This document shows, piece after piece, positions 26,450 through 33,603 of a stretch of DNA of 61,862 bases. A program made the position numbers and the translations under genes. This stretch comes from an uncultured Kiritimatiellota bacterium (GTDB lineage Bacteria > Verrucomicrobiota > Kiritimatiellia > RFP12 > DVOR01): positions 1 through 61,862 of the forward strand of contig CALXMT010000012.1 of assembly GCA_944389545.1 (NCBI GenBank), in the 5' to 3' direction. The notes under the pieces were generated by a model that searched no databases, was not told the origin of the DNA, and worked only from the letters and a program-made list of their open reading frames with translations. How positions within the stretch are numbered: the stretch's first letter is position 1; each line of letters opens with the position of its first letter.

Positions 26450-26478
26450 AGTATAGCATAACGTGTGACTGGTTACAA
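26450..26478 (-). promoter_or_regulatory. Promoter of the NYN gene
   Basis: Minus strand -35 TTGTAA (26478-26473), 17-bp spacer, -10 TATACT (26455-26450) within TATGCTATACT. The predicted start near 26443 gives a leader of about 75 bases that contains the terminator. Confidence 0.6.
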
Positions 26479-26480
26479 GA

Positions 26481-27134
26481 TTAAAAAAGATTCTGGCCGG
26501 CGGCGGGGTAGAGGATTTGGCCGGTGAGGGAGGGGACGGAGAGGAGGAGGGTGACGCAGGCGTGGAGGTCGGCGAGGGTGGGGCGGGGGGTGAGGCATTC
26601 GCCGGCCTTTTCGCTGTGGGCGGGATCGGGCGGGGGGAGGACGGGGCCGGGGGCGATGGCGTTGACGCGGGTGCCGGCGGCGCGGCCCCAGGCGAGGGCG
26701 GTGCGGCGGAACCAGTCGGTGAGGGCGCGCTTGGCGGCGAGGTAGGGGCGGAGGGGCGCGGGGTCGTCGGCGGCGTCGTGGGCGACGCGGGCGTCGAGGA
26801 AGAGGATGTGTTGGGCGTGCGGGAAGCGGGCGTGGAGGGCTTCGGCGAGGGCGATGGGGCCGAGGGCGTTGGCGCGGAGGAGGCGGTCGGGGTCGGCGGC
26901 GGGGCCGATTTGGAAGAGGCCGGCGAGGTGGAGGATGGCGTCGGGCGCGGGGTCGGCGGGGAGGGCGTCTACGGTGGGGTGGGGGTCGAAGGCGGGGTCG
27001 GCGAAGTCGCCGTAGTCAGCGCGGGTGAGGATGCGGACGGTGTGGCCGTCTGCGCGGAGGCGGGGCTCAAGCCCGGTGCCGATGCGACCGGGACCGGTTA
27101 GTAATAGGTGCAGGGGAGGACAGTGGAGGGGCAT
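26481..27134 (-). CDS. NAD(P)-dependent SDR-family oxidoreductase
   Basis: 217 residues, starting at ATG 27134; no clear RBS is visible and heptamer repeats lie directly upstream. Residues 8-16 (LLLTGPGRIG) resemble the Rossmann dinucleotide-binding turn. YLAAKRALTDWF near residues 135-146 has the YxxxK catalytic pair, and NAIAPGPV near 162-169 is the standard SDR segment after the active site, as in pteridine reductase-like and folM-like enzymes. A typical SDR is about 250 residues, so this one is compact. Substrate unknown. Its final codons (LYPAAGQNLF) and stop form one copy of the 32-bp direct repeat that flanks the NYN gene. Not obviously co-transcribed with infC, which lies 430 bases upstream. 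Confidence 0.75.
   Translation of the reverse strand: MPLHCPPLHLLLTGPGRIGTGLEPRLRADGHTVRILTRADYGDFADPAFDPHPTVDALPADPAPDAILHLAGLFQIGPAADPDRLLRANALGPIALAEALHARFPHAQHILFLDARVAHDAADDPAPLRPYLAAKRALTDWFRRTALAWGRAAGTRVNAIAPGPVLPPPDPAHSEKAGECLTPRPTLADLHACVTLLLSVPSLTGQILYPAAGQNLF
26483..26514. repeat. 32-bp direct repeat, SDR gene copy
   Basis: Encodes the C-terminal end of the SDR protein on the minus strand. Differs from 25704-25735 at one base. The spacing between copies is 779 bases. Confidence 0.85.
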
Positions 27135-27564
27135 GGTCGGGAAAGGGGAGAACGGAGAACAGAGAACGGAGAACGGAGGGGCGGCTAGCGCCGCCCCAGA
27201 GAACAGAGAACAGAAAACAGAGAACAGAGGCGCCCCTGCGGGGCGACGGAGGGAGCGGTGGGGAGGGGCGGCACAAATCGCACAGGAGATTCAGGAGATA
27301 CAGGAGATTCAGGAGCGCGCGTGAACGCGCGACGGATAGGCTGCGGTACAAAGCGGCGAAGCCGCCGTCCTAGTCGTCCTATATGTCCTATAGGTCCTAC
27401 CGCGTCGCTTTCCAATCTTCCTCTCAGCGTCCATTTGTTGGCATCGGGCGGAAAAATACGCTGGGGAAACCGTGATAGTCTCCCCAGCGTGTATTTGTCG
27501 CCCTTCGGGCGGCCAAGCTTCTAAGCTTCCAAACTTCCAAGCTTCCGGCTAAGGGCGGATGCCC
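27135..27564. repeat. Intergenic repeat mosaic between the SDR gene and infC
   Basis: Heptamers (27148-27178), GGGGCGGCTAGCGCCGCCCC-type hairpin, more heptamers, CGCCCC hairpin, CAGGAGATT tandem (27282-27312), GCGCGCGTGAACGCGC hairpin, CCTATATGT tandem, two ACGCTGGGGA-like words in inverted arrangement (about 27460-27490) and CTTCCAAG units before the infC end. No gene is seen; rpmI and rplT, which usually follow infC, are absent. Confidence 0.75.
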
Positions 27565-27570
27565 TTAGCC
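27547..27570. repeat. 10-bp gene-end palindrome at the infC stop
   Basis: GGCTAAGGGC, loop, GCCCTTAGCC. On the minus strand the last codon GGC and stop TAA form the proximal arm. There is no T tract; CTTGGAAG units follow. Confidence 0.85.
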
Positions 27571-28230
27571 TTGGGTTGGGGACAAGCCAAGCGTATGAGG
27601 CTGGGTGGGGGAGAGGCCGGGGGTGGGCTTGGGGGCCGGCTGTTGGGGTTGCTCGGCCTTGCGGGCACCGCCCTTGGTGGACTTGGGGGCGAGGAGGGCG
27701 GAGAGGTCGCGGCCGACGAGTTTGGGGGCTTGCTCGACGGTGGTCTTTTCGGCGCAGAGGGAGATGACGTTTTCGATCATCTCGATGCCGAGCTCGCGGT
27801 GGGCGTTTTCACGGCCACGGAACTTGAGGGAGATTTTGACCTTGTTGCCCTGCTCGATGAAGCCGAGGATTTCCTTGACCTTGCGGTTGAGGTCGCCGAC
27901 GTCGGTGCCGGAGTGGAACTTGATTTCCTTGACTTGGGTGGCCTTGGCGTTTTTGCGGGCCTGCTTCTGGCGGATGGACTCTTCGTAGCGGAACTTGCCG
28001 TAGTCCATGATTTTGCAGAGCGGGGGCTGCGCGGTGGGATTGATCTCAACGAGGTCGAGCTCCATGGATTCGGCGAGTGACTGGGCCTTGCGGGTGGGCA
28101 TGGTGCCAAGCATTTTGCCGGTGGGGTCGACGACGCGGACCTCGGGCACGCGGATTTTGTAGTTGGTGCGGATGAAGGAGGCGGCTTTGCGGCCGTTCTG
28201 CTCCTGCCGGGGTTTGGGGGGTAGTGCCAA
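27565..28230 (-). CDS. infC: Translation initiation factor IF-3
   Basis: 221 residues. Start taken as TTG at 28230 because AGGAG lies 8 bases before it; IF-3 genes often use rare start codons, which allows autoregulation. IF-3 binds the 30S subunit and checks the start codon and initiator tRNA. Family segments are clear: IRTNYKIRVPEVRVVDPTGKMLG near 20-42, LDLVEINPTAQPPLCKIMDYGKFRYE near 57-83, and VKISLKFRGRENAHRELG near 129-146. The C-terminus has an unusual tail of about 45 residues with a duplicated GLSPTQ. It follows thrS by 42 bases, the common thrS-infC order, but rpmI-rplT are missing downstream. The stop lies inside a palindrome. Confidence 0.95.
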   Translation of the reverse strand: MALPPKPRQEQNGRKAASFIRTNYKIRVPEVRVVDPTGKMLGTMPTRKAQSLAESMELDLVEINPTAQPPLCKIMDYGKFRYEESIRQKQARKNAKATQVKEIKFHSGTDVGDLNRKVKEILGFIEQGNKVKISLKFRGRENAHRELGIEMIENVISLCAEKTTVEQAPKLVGRDLSALLAPKSTKGGARKAEQPQQPAPKPTPGLSPTQPHTLGLSPTQG

Positions 28231-28272
28231 GGTGGCGGCTCCTGTTGGGGTTTCCTGTTGTTGTGTGAAGGG

Positions 28273-30015
28273 TTAGGGCTGTTCGGCGATCTCGGCGCGG
28301 AGGAGGTTGATGAAGGCCTCCGGGGTCATGGTGCCGAGGTCGCCCTTCTCGCGGCTGCGGACGGCGACCAGGCCGGCCTCGGCCTCGCGCCCGCCGATGA
28401 CGAGCATGTAGGGGGTCTTGGCGAGGGTGGCCTTGCGGATCTTGGCGCCGATCTTGTCGTTGTCCCAGTTGCCCTCGGCGCGGAGGTCGGCGGCCTGGAG
28501 TTTGGCGAGGACCTCTTGCGCGAAGGGGAGCTGGGCGTCGGTGATGTTGAGGACGGCGGCCTGGACGGGGGCGAGCCAGGTGGGGAAGGCGCCGGCGTAG
28601 TGCTCGATGAGGATGCCGAAGAAGCGCTCGAGGGAGCCGAGGAGGGCGCGGTGGACCATGTAGGGCTGGTGCTCCTTGCCGTCTTCGCCGGTGTAGGTGA
28701 GGTGGAAGCGCTCGGGGAGGTTGAAGTCGAACTGGATGGTGCCGAGCTGCCACTCGCGGCCGAGGGCGTCCTTGATCTTCATGTCGATCTTGGGGCCGTA
28801 GAAGGCGCCGCCGCCTTCGTCGACCTCGTAGGCGAGGCCTTCGCTCTCGAGGGCGTGGCGGAGGGAGTTGGTGGCCTGCTCCCACTTGGCGGGGTCGCCG
28901 ACGGCCTTCTCGGGCTTGGTGGAGAGGTAGGCCGAGATGTCGGTGAAGCCGAAGCGGCGGAGGATCTTGAGGCAGAAGCGCACGGTGAAGCGGATCTCGT
29001 CCTCAATCTTCTCGGGGGCGCAGAAGATGTGCGCGTCGTCCTGCGTGAAGCCGCGGACGCGGAAGAGGCCGTGGCGGACGCCGTCCTTCTCGTAGCGATA
29101 GACGGTGCCGAGCTCGGCCCAGCGGAGGGGCAGGTCGCGGTAGCTGTACTTCTTGAAGAGGTAGGCCTGGATGTGGAAGGGGCAGTTCATCGGCTTGACG
29201 TAGTAGGCCTCCTGCGAGGTCTTGTCGCCGTCGCCCTCGGTCACGCTCATGGCCGGGAACATGCTGTCTTTGTAGAAGCCCAGGTGGCCGGAGGTCTCCC
29301 AGAGGTTGGAGCGGCCGATGTGGGGGGTGAAGAGCATCTCGTAGCCGTGGCGGAAGTGCTCCTTGCGCCAGTAGTCCTCGATGGCGACGCGGATGCGGGC
29401 GCCCTTGGGGAGCCAGTGGGCGAGGCCGGGGCCGACGCTCTCGGTGATGGTGAAGAGCTCGAGCTCCTTGCCCAGCTTGCGGTGGTCGCGGCGCTTGGCC
29501 TCTTCCAGGCGCTTGACGATGGCGTCGAGCTCCTTCTGCGAGGCGGCGGCGATGCCGTAGACGCGCTGGAGCATCTTGTTGTGCTCGTCGCCGCGGTAGT
29601 AGCTGCCGGCCACGCTCATGAGCTTGACGGCGCCGATGCACCCGCTGTGCTCCACGTGGGGGCCGCGGCAGAGATCAACGTAGTCGCCGGTGCGGTAGAT
29701 GGAGATGGGCGCGCCCTCGGGGATGTCGGCCAGACGCTCCAGTTTGTAGGGCTGATCCTTGAAGAGTTCCTTGGCCTGGTCGCGCGTGAGTTCCTCGCGC
29801 ACAAAGGGAAGCTTGGCGCCGATGAGCTTGCGCACGGCCTTCTCGATGGCCGGGAAGTCCTCCGCGCTCAAGCGGTGGGGCAGGTCAAAATCATAATAAA
29901 AGCCGTCGTCGGTCGCCGGACCGATGTCAATCTTCACATCTTCGAACAACGAGCACACCGCCGAGGCCACCAAGTGGGCCGCGCTGTGCCGGATCTCTTC
30001 AATCGTTGCGCTCAT
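28273..30015 (-). CDS. thrS: Threonyl-tRNA synthetase lacking the TGS domain
   Basis: 580 residues. Start ATG 30015 with AAGGAG 6 bases upstream. Charges tRNA(Thr). The protein starts directly in the editing (N2) domain with HSAAHLVASA near 11; the usual 60-residue N-terminal TGS domain of about 640-residue bacterial enzymes is missing, and the upstream DNA cannot encode it. The catalytic core has MNCPFH near 275-280 (zinc Cys/His site), RVRGFTQDDAHIFC near 307-320 (motif 2 region) and motif 3 within MVHRALLGSLERF near 454-466. The anticodon-binding domain is at about 480-580. It is followed by infC and probably co-transcribed with it. Own promoter TATAAT about 25 bases before the ATG. Confidence 0.97.
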   Translation of the reverse strand: MSATIEEIRHSAAHLVASAVCSLFEDVKIDIGPATDDGFYYDFDLPHRLSAEDFPAIEKAVRKLIGAKLPFVREELTRDQAKELFKDQPYKLERLADIPEGAPISIYRTGDYVDLCRGPHVEHSGCIGAVKLMSVAGSYYRGDEHNKMLQRVYGIAAASQKELDAIVKRLEEAKRRDHRKLGKELELFTITESVGPGLAHWLPKGARIRVAIEDYWRKEHFRHGYEMLFTPHIGRSNLWETSGHLGFYKDSMFPAMSVTEGDGDKTSQEAYYVKPMNCPFHIQAYLFKKYSYRDLPLRWAELGTVYRYEKDGVRHGLFRVRGFTQDDAHIFCAPEKIEDEIRFTVRFCLKILRRFGFTDISAYLSTKPEKAVGDPAKWEQATNSLRHALESEGLAYEVDEGGGAFYGPKIDMKIKDALGREWQLGTIQFDFNLPERFHLTYTGEDGKEHQPYMVHRALLGSLERFFGILIEHYAGAFPTWLAPVQAAVLNITDAQLPFAQEVLAKLQAADLRAEGNWDNDKIGAKIRKATLAKTPYMLVIGGREAEAGLVAVRSREKGDLGTMTPEAFINLLRAEIAEQP

Positions 30016-30039
30016 GTTTGCTCCTTGAAACAACCACGC

Positions 30040-30045
30040 ATTATA
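30040..30045 (-). promoter_or_regulatory. -10 box of thrS
   Basis: Minus strand TATAAT at 30045-30040, about 25 bases before the ATG. The expected -35 position (about 30063-30068) coincides with the base of a hairpin, as at several promoters here. Confidence 0.6.
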
Positions 30046-30065
30046 CAGGATTTGGGTGCGATTGC

Positions 30066-30100
30066 GCAAATGGGTGGGTGCAATGCGCCCACCCATTTGC
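30066..30100. repeat. 13-bp hairpin upstream of thrS
   Basis: GCAAATGGGTGGG (30066-30078), nine-base loop, and its exact reverse complement (30088-30100). Sits at or just above the -35 position of the thrS promoter. Confidence 0.8.
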
Positions 30101-30380
30101 TTGGAAGTTTGGAAGCTTAGAGGCTTGGAAGCTTGGAGGAGCCCCGGAGGTTTGGGCCTGAGCTGTCGCCTCCGGCGACGATGTGACCGGACGCTGCGCG
30201 GCACCCGCCGTGCAGGCGCGAAGCGACAAACCTTCCACGGCTAAGGCGCTGAAGACCCACAAAGAGCACAAAGACTGTCAGTGTGGGAAACCGCCGATTA
30301 CGCCGATTGGAGCCGATTAGGGGCCGGCTACCGCCGGCTTCCAAACTTCCAACAAAATAAATCTTGCCCCCCCCTTCTGT

Positions 30381-30391
30381 TATGCTATAGT
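30381..30391 (+). promoter_or_regulatory. Extended -10 promoter TATGCTATAGT
   Basis: Same word as at three other promoters in the window. Lies 50 bases before the PEP-CTERM gene ATG, leaving a leader containing the inverted repeat CGGGCAC/GTGCCCG near 30403-30417. Confidence 0.55.
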
Positions 30392-30441
30392 AGCAACAGT
30401 CTCGGGCACGGTGCCCGGGATGTAAATTGGGAACAAGAGAC

Positions 30442-31167
30442 ATGAAACGCATGCTTTTCGCAGTGGCCCTCGCCACACTCACCCTCGGCGCCGCACAGGC
30501 CTCCACGTTGGACTGGGGTGTTCTTGGGGCCGTCAAGGGTTGCACCTCCATGGGCACGAAGACCTCCGGCGGCGAACAGGCCGTTGCCCTCGGTAACTCC
30601 GCATCTTGGACCGTCCTCTGCAAGGTCTCCTCCGGGACCGTCAATGCATATGTCGGTGGTCATTACTATCCCTCCTTCGTCGGCGTCGCGACATCGACGG
30701 GCGGTACTGATGAGGTAGGCAAGCGTGGAAATCCCTACCGTTTCAACGCCGATATGTCCTCCGGGGCTCACACCACCGGCAACATTGGTATTGTCGGGGG
30801 GACGCAGAGCGAGGGGGTGGAGGCCGTGGCCTACAAGGGCAACACGACCTACGAGATGGTGATTTCCTATACCGCCGGGGCGAATGGTGGTGCCGGGACG
30901 TTGAACTTCTACCTGAACGGCGTGCTTTATGGTACCGCTTCCGGTTTCGATGCAGACATCCAGTACATCAGCTGGGGCAAGCAGGGGATGAACTCCAACC
31001 AGAGCCTCTTTGCCGGCGGCAACACTCCGACCTTGGACATCGCCTATGTCGAAGGCCTGGATTACGAAGGCGTGCAGGAGGCGATTGCCGCCCTGCCTGA
31101 GCCGACGGCGCTGGCGCTGTTGGCGCTGGGTGTGGCCGGGTTGGCCCTCCGCCGCCGCGTGGCCTAA
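30442..31167 (+). CDS. PEP-CTERM sorting-domain protein
   Basis: 241 residues. ATG 30442 gives a Sec signal, MKRMLFAVALATLTLGAAQA; a weak AAGAGA lies upstream. The mature region is Gly/Ser/Thr-rich, with LNFYLNGVLYGTASGF near 170-185 resembling the strand pattern of LamG/concanavalin-like sandwiches. The C-terminus is a textbook PEP-CTERM tail: LPEPTALALLALGVAGLALRR followed by a short basic end. In that system an exosortase (EpsH/XrtA type) recognises the PEP motif and processes the protein at the membrane, usually for delivery to extracellular polysaccharide. No exosortase gene is in the window. It has its own promoter and terminator, so it is monocistronic. Confidence 0.9.
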   Translation: MKRMLFAVALATLTLGAAQASTLDWGVLGAVKGCTSMGTKTSGGEQAVALGNSASWTVLCKVSSGTVNAYVGGHYYPSFVGVATSTGGTDEVGKRGNPYRFNADMSSGAHTTGNIGIVGGTQSEGVEAVAYKGNTTYEMVISYTAGANGGAGTLNFYLNGVLYGTASGFDADIQYISWGKQGMNSNQSLFAGGNTPTLDIAYVEGLDYEGVQEAIAALPEPTALALLALGVAGLALRRRVA

Positions 31168-31190
31168 GGCCTCCGCCAGTTTGCAAAAAA

Positions 31191-31215
31191 AGCCCCGGAT
31201 TCCCGGGGCTTTTTG
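31191..31215 (+). terminator. Rho-independent terminator of the PEP-CTERM gene
   Basis: AGCCCCGG, loop ATTC, CCGGGGCT, then T5. Also preceded by A7, so it may work in both directions. It lies 23 bases after the stop. Confidence 0.92.
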
Positions 31216-31651
31216 TTGTCTCGTGGGGCCTTCCCGGCCACCCCTCAAACTCCTCTTCGCGGACCCTTAGAGGGGTGGCTGACGCCACCCCGGAGAACGG
31301 AGCGTGCAGGCCCGGAGGGCCAAACCTTCCACGGCCACAGAGAACGGAGAACAGAACGCCCCCTTCTCCACGAAGACACGAAGGAACGCAAGGGCCTGGG
31401 CACTTCACCGTTCGGCCCTCCGGGCCTCACTACCGTGCCCATCCTTTGCGTTTCTGGCGTTTCCTCGGAGAATCGCACGTGTTGGAAACCGCCGATTCCG
31501 CAGATTAAAGCCGATTAGGGGCCGGCTCCCGCCGGCAGGACGCCCAGGGAAGCTTGGAAGTTTAGAGGCTTAGAGGTTTGGACGGGGCTTTCTCCGTCGC
31601 CCCGCAGGGGCGTTCCGTTCTCCGTTCTCTGTTCTCTGTTCTCTTGGAGGG
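31216..31651. repeat. Intergenic repeat mosaic after the PEP-CTERM gene
   Basis: Composite unit starting with GGGGTGGC/TGAC/GCCACCCC (31272-31291), heptamers and a GTGCA hairpin with stem GGCCC/GGGCC (about 31301-31334); CACGAAGGA tract; a palindromic CGGCCCTCCGGGCC segment; CCGATTCCGC tract; CTTGGAAG tandem; CGCCCC hairpin; GTTCTCC heptamers running to the next stop codon. No gene. Confidence 0.75.
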
Positions 31652-33052
31652 TTACCGGAGGTAATCCTCCAGACCATCGGAGATGGCGCGGAGGGTTTCG
31701 GAGGTGAAGAGGGCGTCGTTGGCTTCGAGCTGGGTTTTGCGCTTGCAGAGGAGGGCGTAGTAGTCGTTGAGGAGGGATTTGAGGGAGTCGGGGGCGTCGG
31801 TGCGGAGGTAGGAGACGAGGGCCCAGGCGACGGCGTAGTGGTCGCCGATGGAGCCGGAGTAGAACTCCTCTTGGCTCATGTCGAGGAGTTTGCGGAGGCC
31901 GGTGGGGGAGCGGAGGGCGACGGCTTGGCGGGCTTGGGCGCGGCGGCGGGAGGGGCCGGGGACGGCGCGGCCGCCCTTGACGGTGAAGGTCTCGAAGAAG
32001 GTGGCGTGGCCTTCGTTGAACCAGATGGGGACGGCGGCGTTGCCGGGGGTGATGAGGAAGAGGTATTGGTGCCAGCCTTCGTGGAAGGTGATGGAGCGGA
32101 TGTCTTCGCGGCGGCGCTCGCGGTCGTCTTCCCCGGAGTCGCCCATGACAACGAGTTCGCGCTCGAGGGAGGAGAAGTGGCCGCTGGACCACTCCATGCC
32201 CTTGCCGGAGTGGGCGCGGTACTCGTCGGGATTGGCGAAGACGCGGATGACGCTGGTGGGGATCTTGGTACCTTTGGGCTCGGGGAGGGCCTGGGTGTAG
32301 GCGGCGCGGATGGCGGTCATGTCGGCCAGGAGGGTGTCGAGCCACTTGCGGTCGCGTTTGGGGAGGTCGGTGTGGAGGCGGTAGGGGGGCTTGTCGAGGG
32401 TGATCCAGCCGCCGGCGGCCTGGGCGGTGCCGGAGAGGCCGCGGCCTGCGGAGGCGAAGCCGGCGAGGGCGCGTTGGAGCGGAGTGCGCCAACGAGCGGG
32501 CGGGTCTTCGGAGGGGGTGATGATGAGGGCGTAGGGCTGCAGGGGGGTGTCTTTCAGGAAGAAGACGAGGACGGCGGCGTTACCGGCTTCGGCGAACTGG
32601 GCTAGGCGGATGCCGCCGACGGGCCGCAGGGCCTGGGGCTTGCCGCAGGTGGCGCCGGTCCATTCGCCGATCCACATGCCCAGGGCGGAGGGCTTGAGGG
32701 TGCCGGTCCGCTCCTGCACCTTGTCGTATTCCTCGCGGGTGACGAGGGTGCGGGGATAGGGACCGCCGCGGCGGGACTTGGGCGCGACGAGTTCGTAACG
32801 GTTGCCGTCTTTGTCGGCCCAGGCGCCGAGGCGCTGGTCGCGGCGCCAGAGTTGCTCGGGGTCGAAGGCGTCGAACTCAATGACGGAGCCGTCTGGCTTC
32901 TGGCTCATGAAACGGTAGGATTCCAACGGCGGGGTGGGGGTGGCCTCCACGCCCTTGGGCAGGCGGATGCGAATCGGCTCGCACGCGACATTCTCGGAGA
33001 ATTGGGGCACGGCGGCATACGCCGCCGTGAGAGAACAGAGAACAGTGAACAG
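31652..33052 (-). CDS. Secreted HExxH metallopeptidase-like protein (DUF1570-like), start uncertain
   Basis: Up to 466 residues. No ATG/GTG with an RBS is available; the best coherent start is CTG at 33052, giving MFTVLCSLTAAYAA then VPQ, a plausible short signal peptide. That stretch is itself heptamer-repeat DNA plus a 9-bp hairpin, so the original 5-prime end may have been replaced; if none of these starts works the gene is a pseudogene. From VPQFSENVACEPIRI onward the protein looks normal. HEGWH at residues 324-328 and NEG with Glu near 347 make a gluzincin-type zinc site (HExxH plus downstream Glu), the arrangement in DUF1570 proteins of planctomycetes and relatives. Probably an envelope or extracellular peptidase; the substrate is unknown. 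Its stop is followed directly by heptamers. Confidence 0.6.
   Translation of the reverse strand: MFTVLCSLTAAYAAVPQFSENVACEPIRIRLPKGVEATPTPPLESYRFMSQKPDGSVIEFDAFDPEQLWRRDQRLGAWADKDGNRYELVAPKSRRGGPYPRTLVTREEYDKVQERTGTLKPSALGMWIGEWTGATCGKPQALRPVGGIRLAQFAEAGNAAVLVFFLKDTPLQPYALIITPSEDPPARWRTPLQRALAGFASAGRGLSGTAQAAGGWITLDKPPYRLHTDLPKRDRKWLDTLLADMTAIRAAYTQALPEPKGTKIPTSVIRVFANPDEYRAHSGKGMEWSSGHFSSLERELVVMGDSGEDDRERRREDIRSITFHEGWHQYLFLITPGNAAVPIWFNEGHATFFETFTVKGGRAVPGPSRRRAQARQAVALRSPTGLRKLLDMSQEEFYSGSIGDHYAVAWALVSYLRTDAPDSLKSLLNDYYALLCKRKTQLEANDALFTSETLRAISDGLEDYLR
33008..33029. repeat. 9-bp hairpin inside the apparent signal-peptide coding region
   Basis: CACGGCGGC, loop ATAC, GCCGCCGTG, followed on the + strand by AGAGAACAGAGAACAG heptamers: the usual terminal hairpin of a composite unit, but here overlapping the start of a gene instead of its end. 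Confidence 0.75.
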
Positions 33053-33588
33053 GAGGGGCGCTACGCGCCCCGGAGAACGGAGAACAGAGAACGGAGAACG
33101 GAGCGCCCCTGCGGGGCGACGGGCGGGGGTGCTGTGCAGAGCGGCGTCAGCCGCCGTCCTAGAGGTCCTAGTTGTCCTATATGTCCTACCGCGTTGCCAC
33201 AAGGCGCACAGGAGATGCAGGAGATGCGGGGGCGCTGCGCGCCCCGGAGAACGGAGAACAGAGCGAGCAGCGGCGAAGCCGCAAACCTTCCACGGCCACA
33301 GAGAACAGAACGCGCGCAAGCGCGCGACGGAGAAGTTGAGGGGGTGTGGGGCGAAGCCCCTCCCAATCAAGCCAAGCCTCCAAGCCTCTAAGTTTCCAAA
33401 CTTCCACAGGAGATTCAGGAGATGCAGGAGCGCGCGTGAACGCGCGACGGATAGGCCGCTGGGCAAATGGCGTTTCATAGAGTATGTTTCTCCTTGCATT
33501 CCGATTCCTTTGTCGCCCCATAGGGGCGCCTCTGTTCTCTGTTCTCCGTTCTCTGTTCTCTGGTGAAGTTTCACTGAGCGCCCCGCGC
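33053..33588. repeat. Intergenic repeat mosaic upstream of the metallopeptidase-like gene
   Basis: GGGGCGC/GCGCCCC hairpin (33055-33072), heptamers, CGCCCC hairpin, CCTAGAGGT tandem, CAGGAGATG tandem, a composite unit with GTGCA hairpin variant GCGAGCA (33263-33296) and a CGCGCG hairpin, CTTCCAAG tandem, GCGCGCGTGAACGCGC, CGCCCC hairpin, heptamers, then the gene-end palindrome of the phosphatase. No gene, and no promoter recognised for the metallopeptidase-like gene. Confidence 0.75.
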
Positions 33589-33603
33589 TCAGTGAAACTT
33601 CAC
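33563..33603. repeat. 19-bp gene-end palindrome at the phosphatase stop
   Basis: Arms 33563-33581 and 33585-33603, loop CCC, all 19 positions complementary. On the minus strand the last four codons and stop (VKFH, TGA) plus GCGC form the proximal arm; the distal arm is their exact inverted copy. AGAGAACAGAG heptamers follow. The strongest example of its kind in the window. Confidence 0.95.

Larger units (their letters stand above)
30016..30441. repeat. Divergent intergenic region between thrS and the PEP-CTERM gene
   Basis: Holds the thrS promoter, a 13-bp hairpin (30066-30100), a CTTGGAAG tandem (30101-30138), a GTCGCC/GGCGAC dyad (30162-30179), an imperfect GTGCA hairpin module (30210-30243), an AATCGGCTCC-type tract, and the promoter region of the PEP-CTERM gene including CGGGC/GCCCG (30403-30417). 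No gene. Confidence 0.75.

Noticed and set aside
30442-31167. An exosortase partner for the PEP-CTERM protein nearby
   Set aside because: No multi-pass protein with exosortase Cys/Arg/His motifs is encoded in the window; it is presumably elsewhere.
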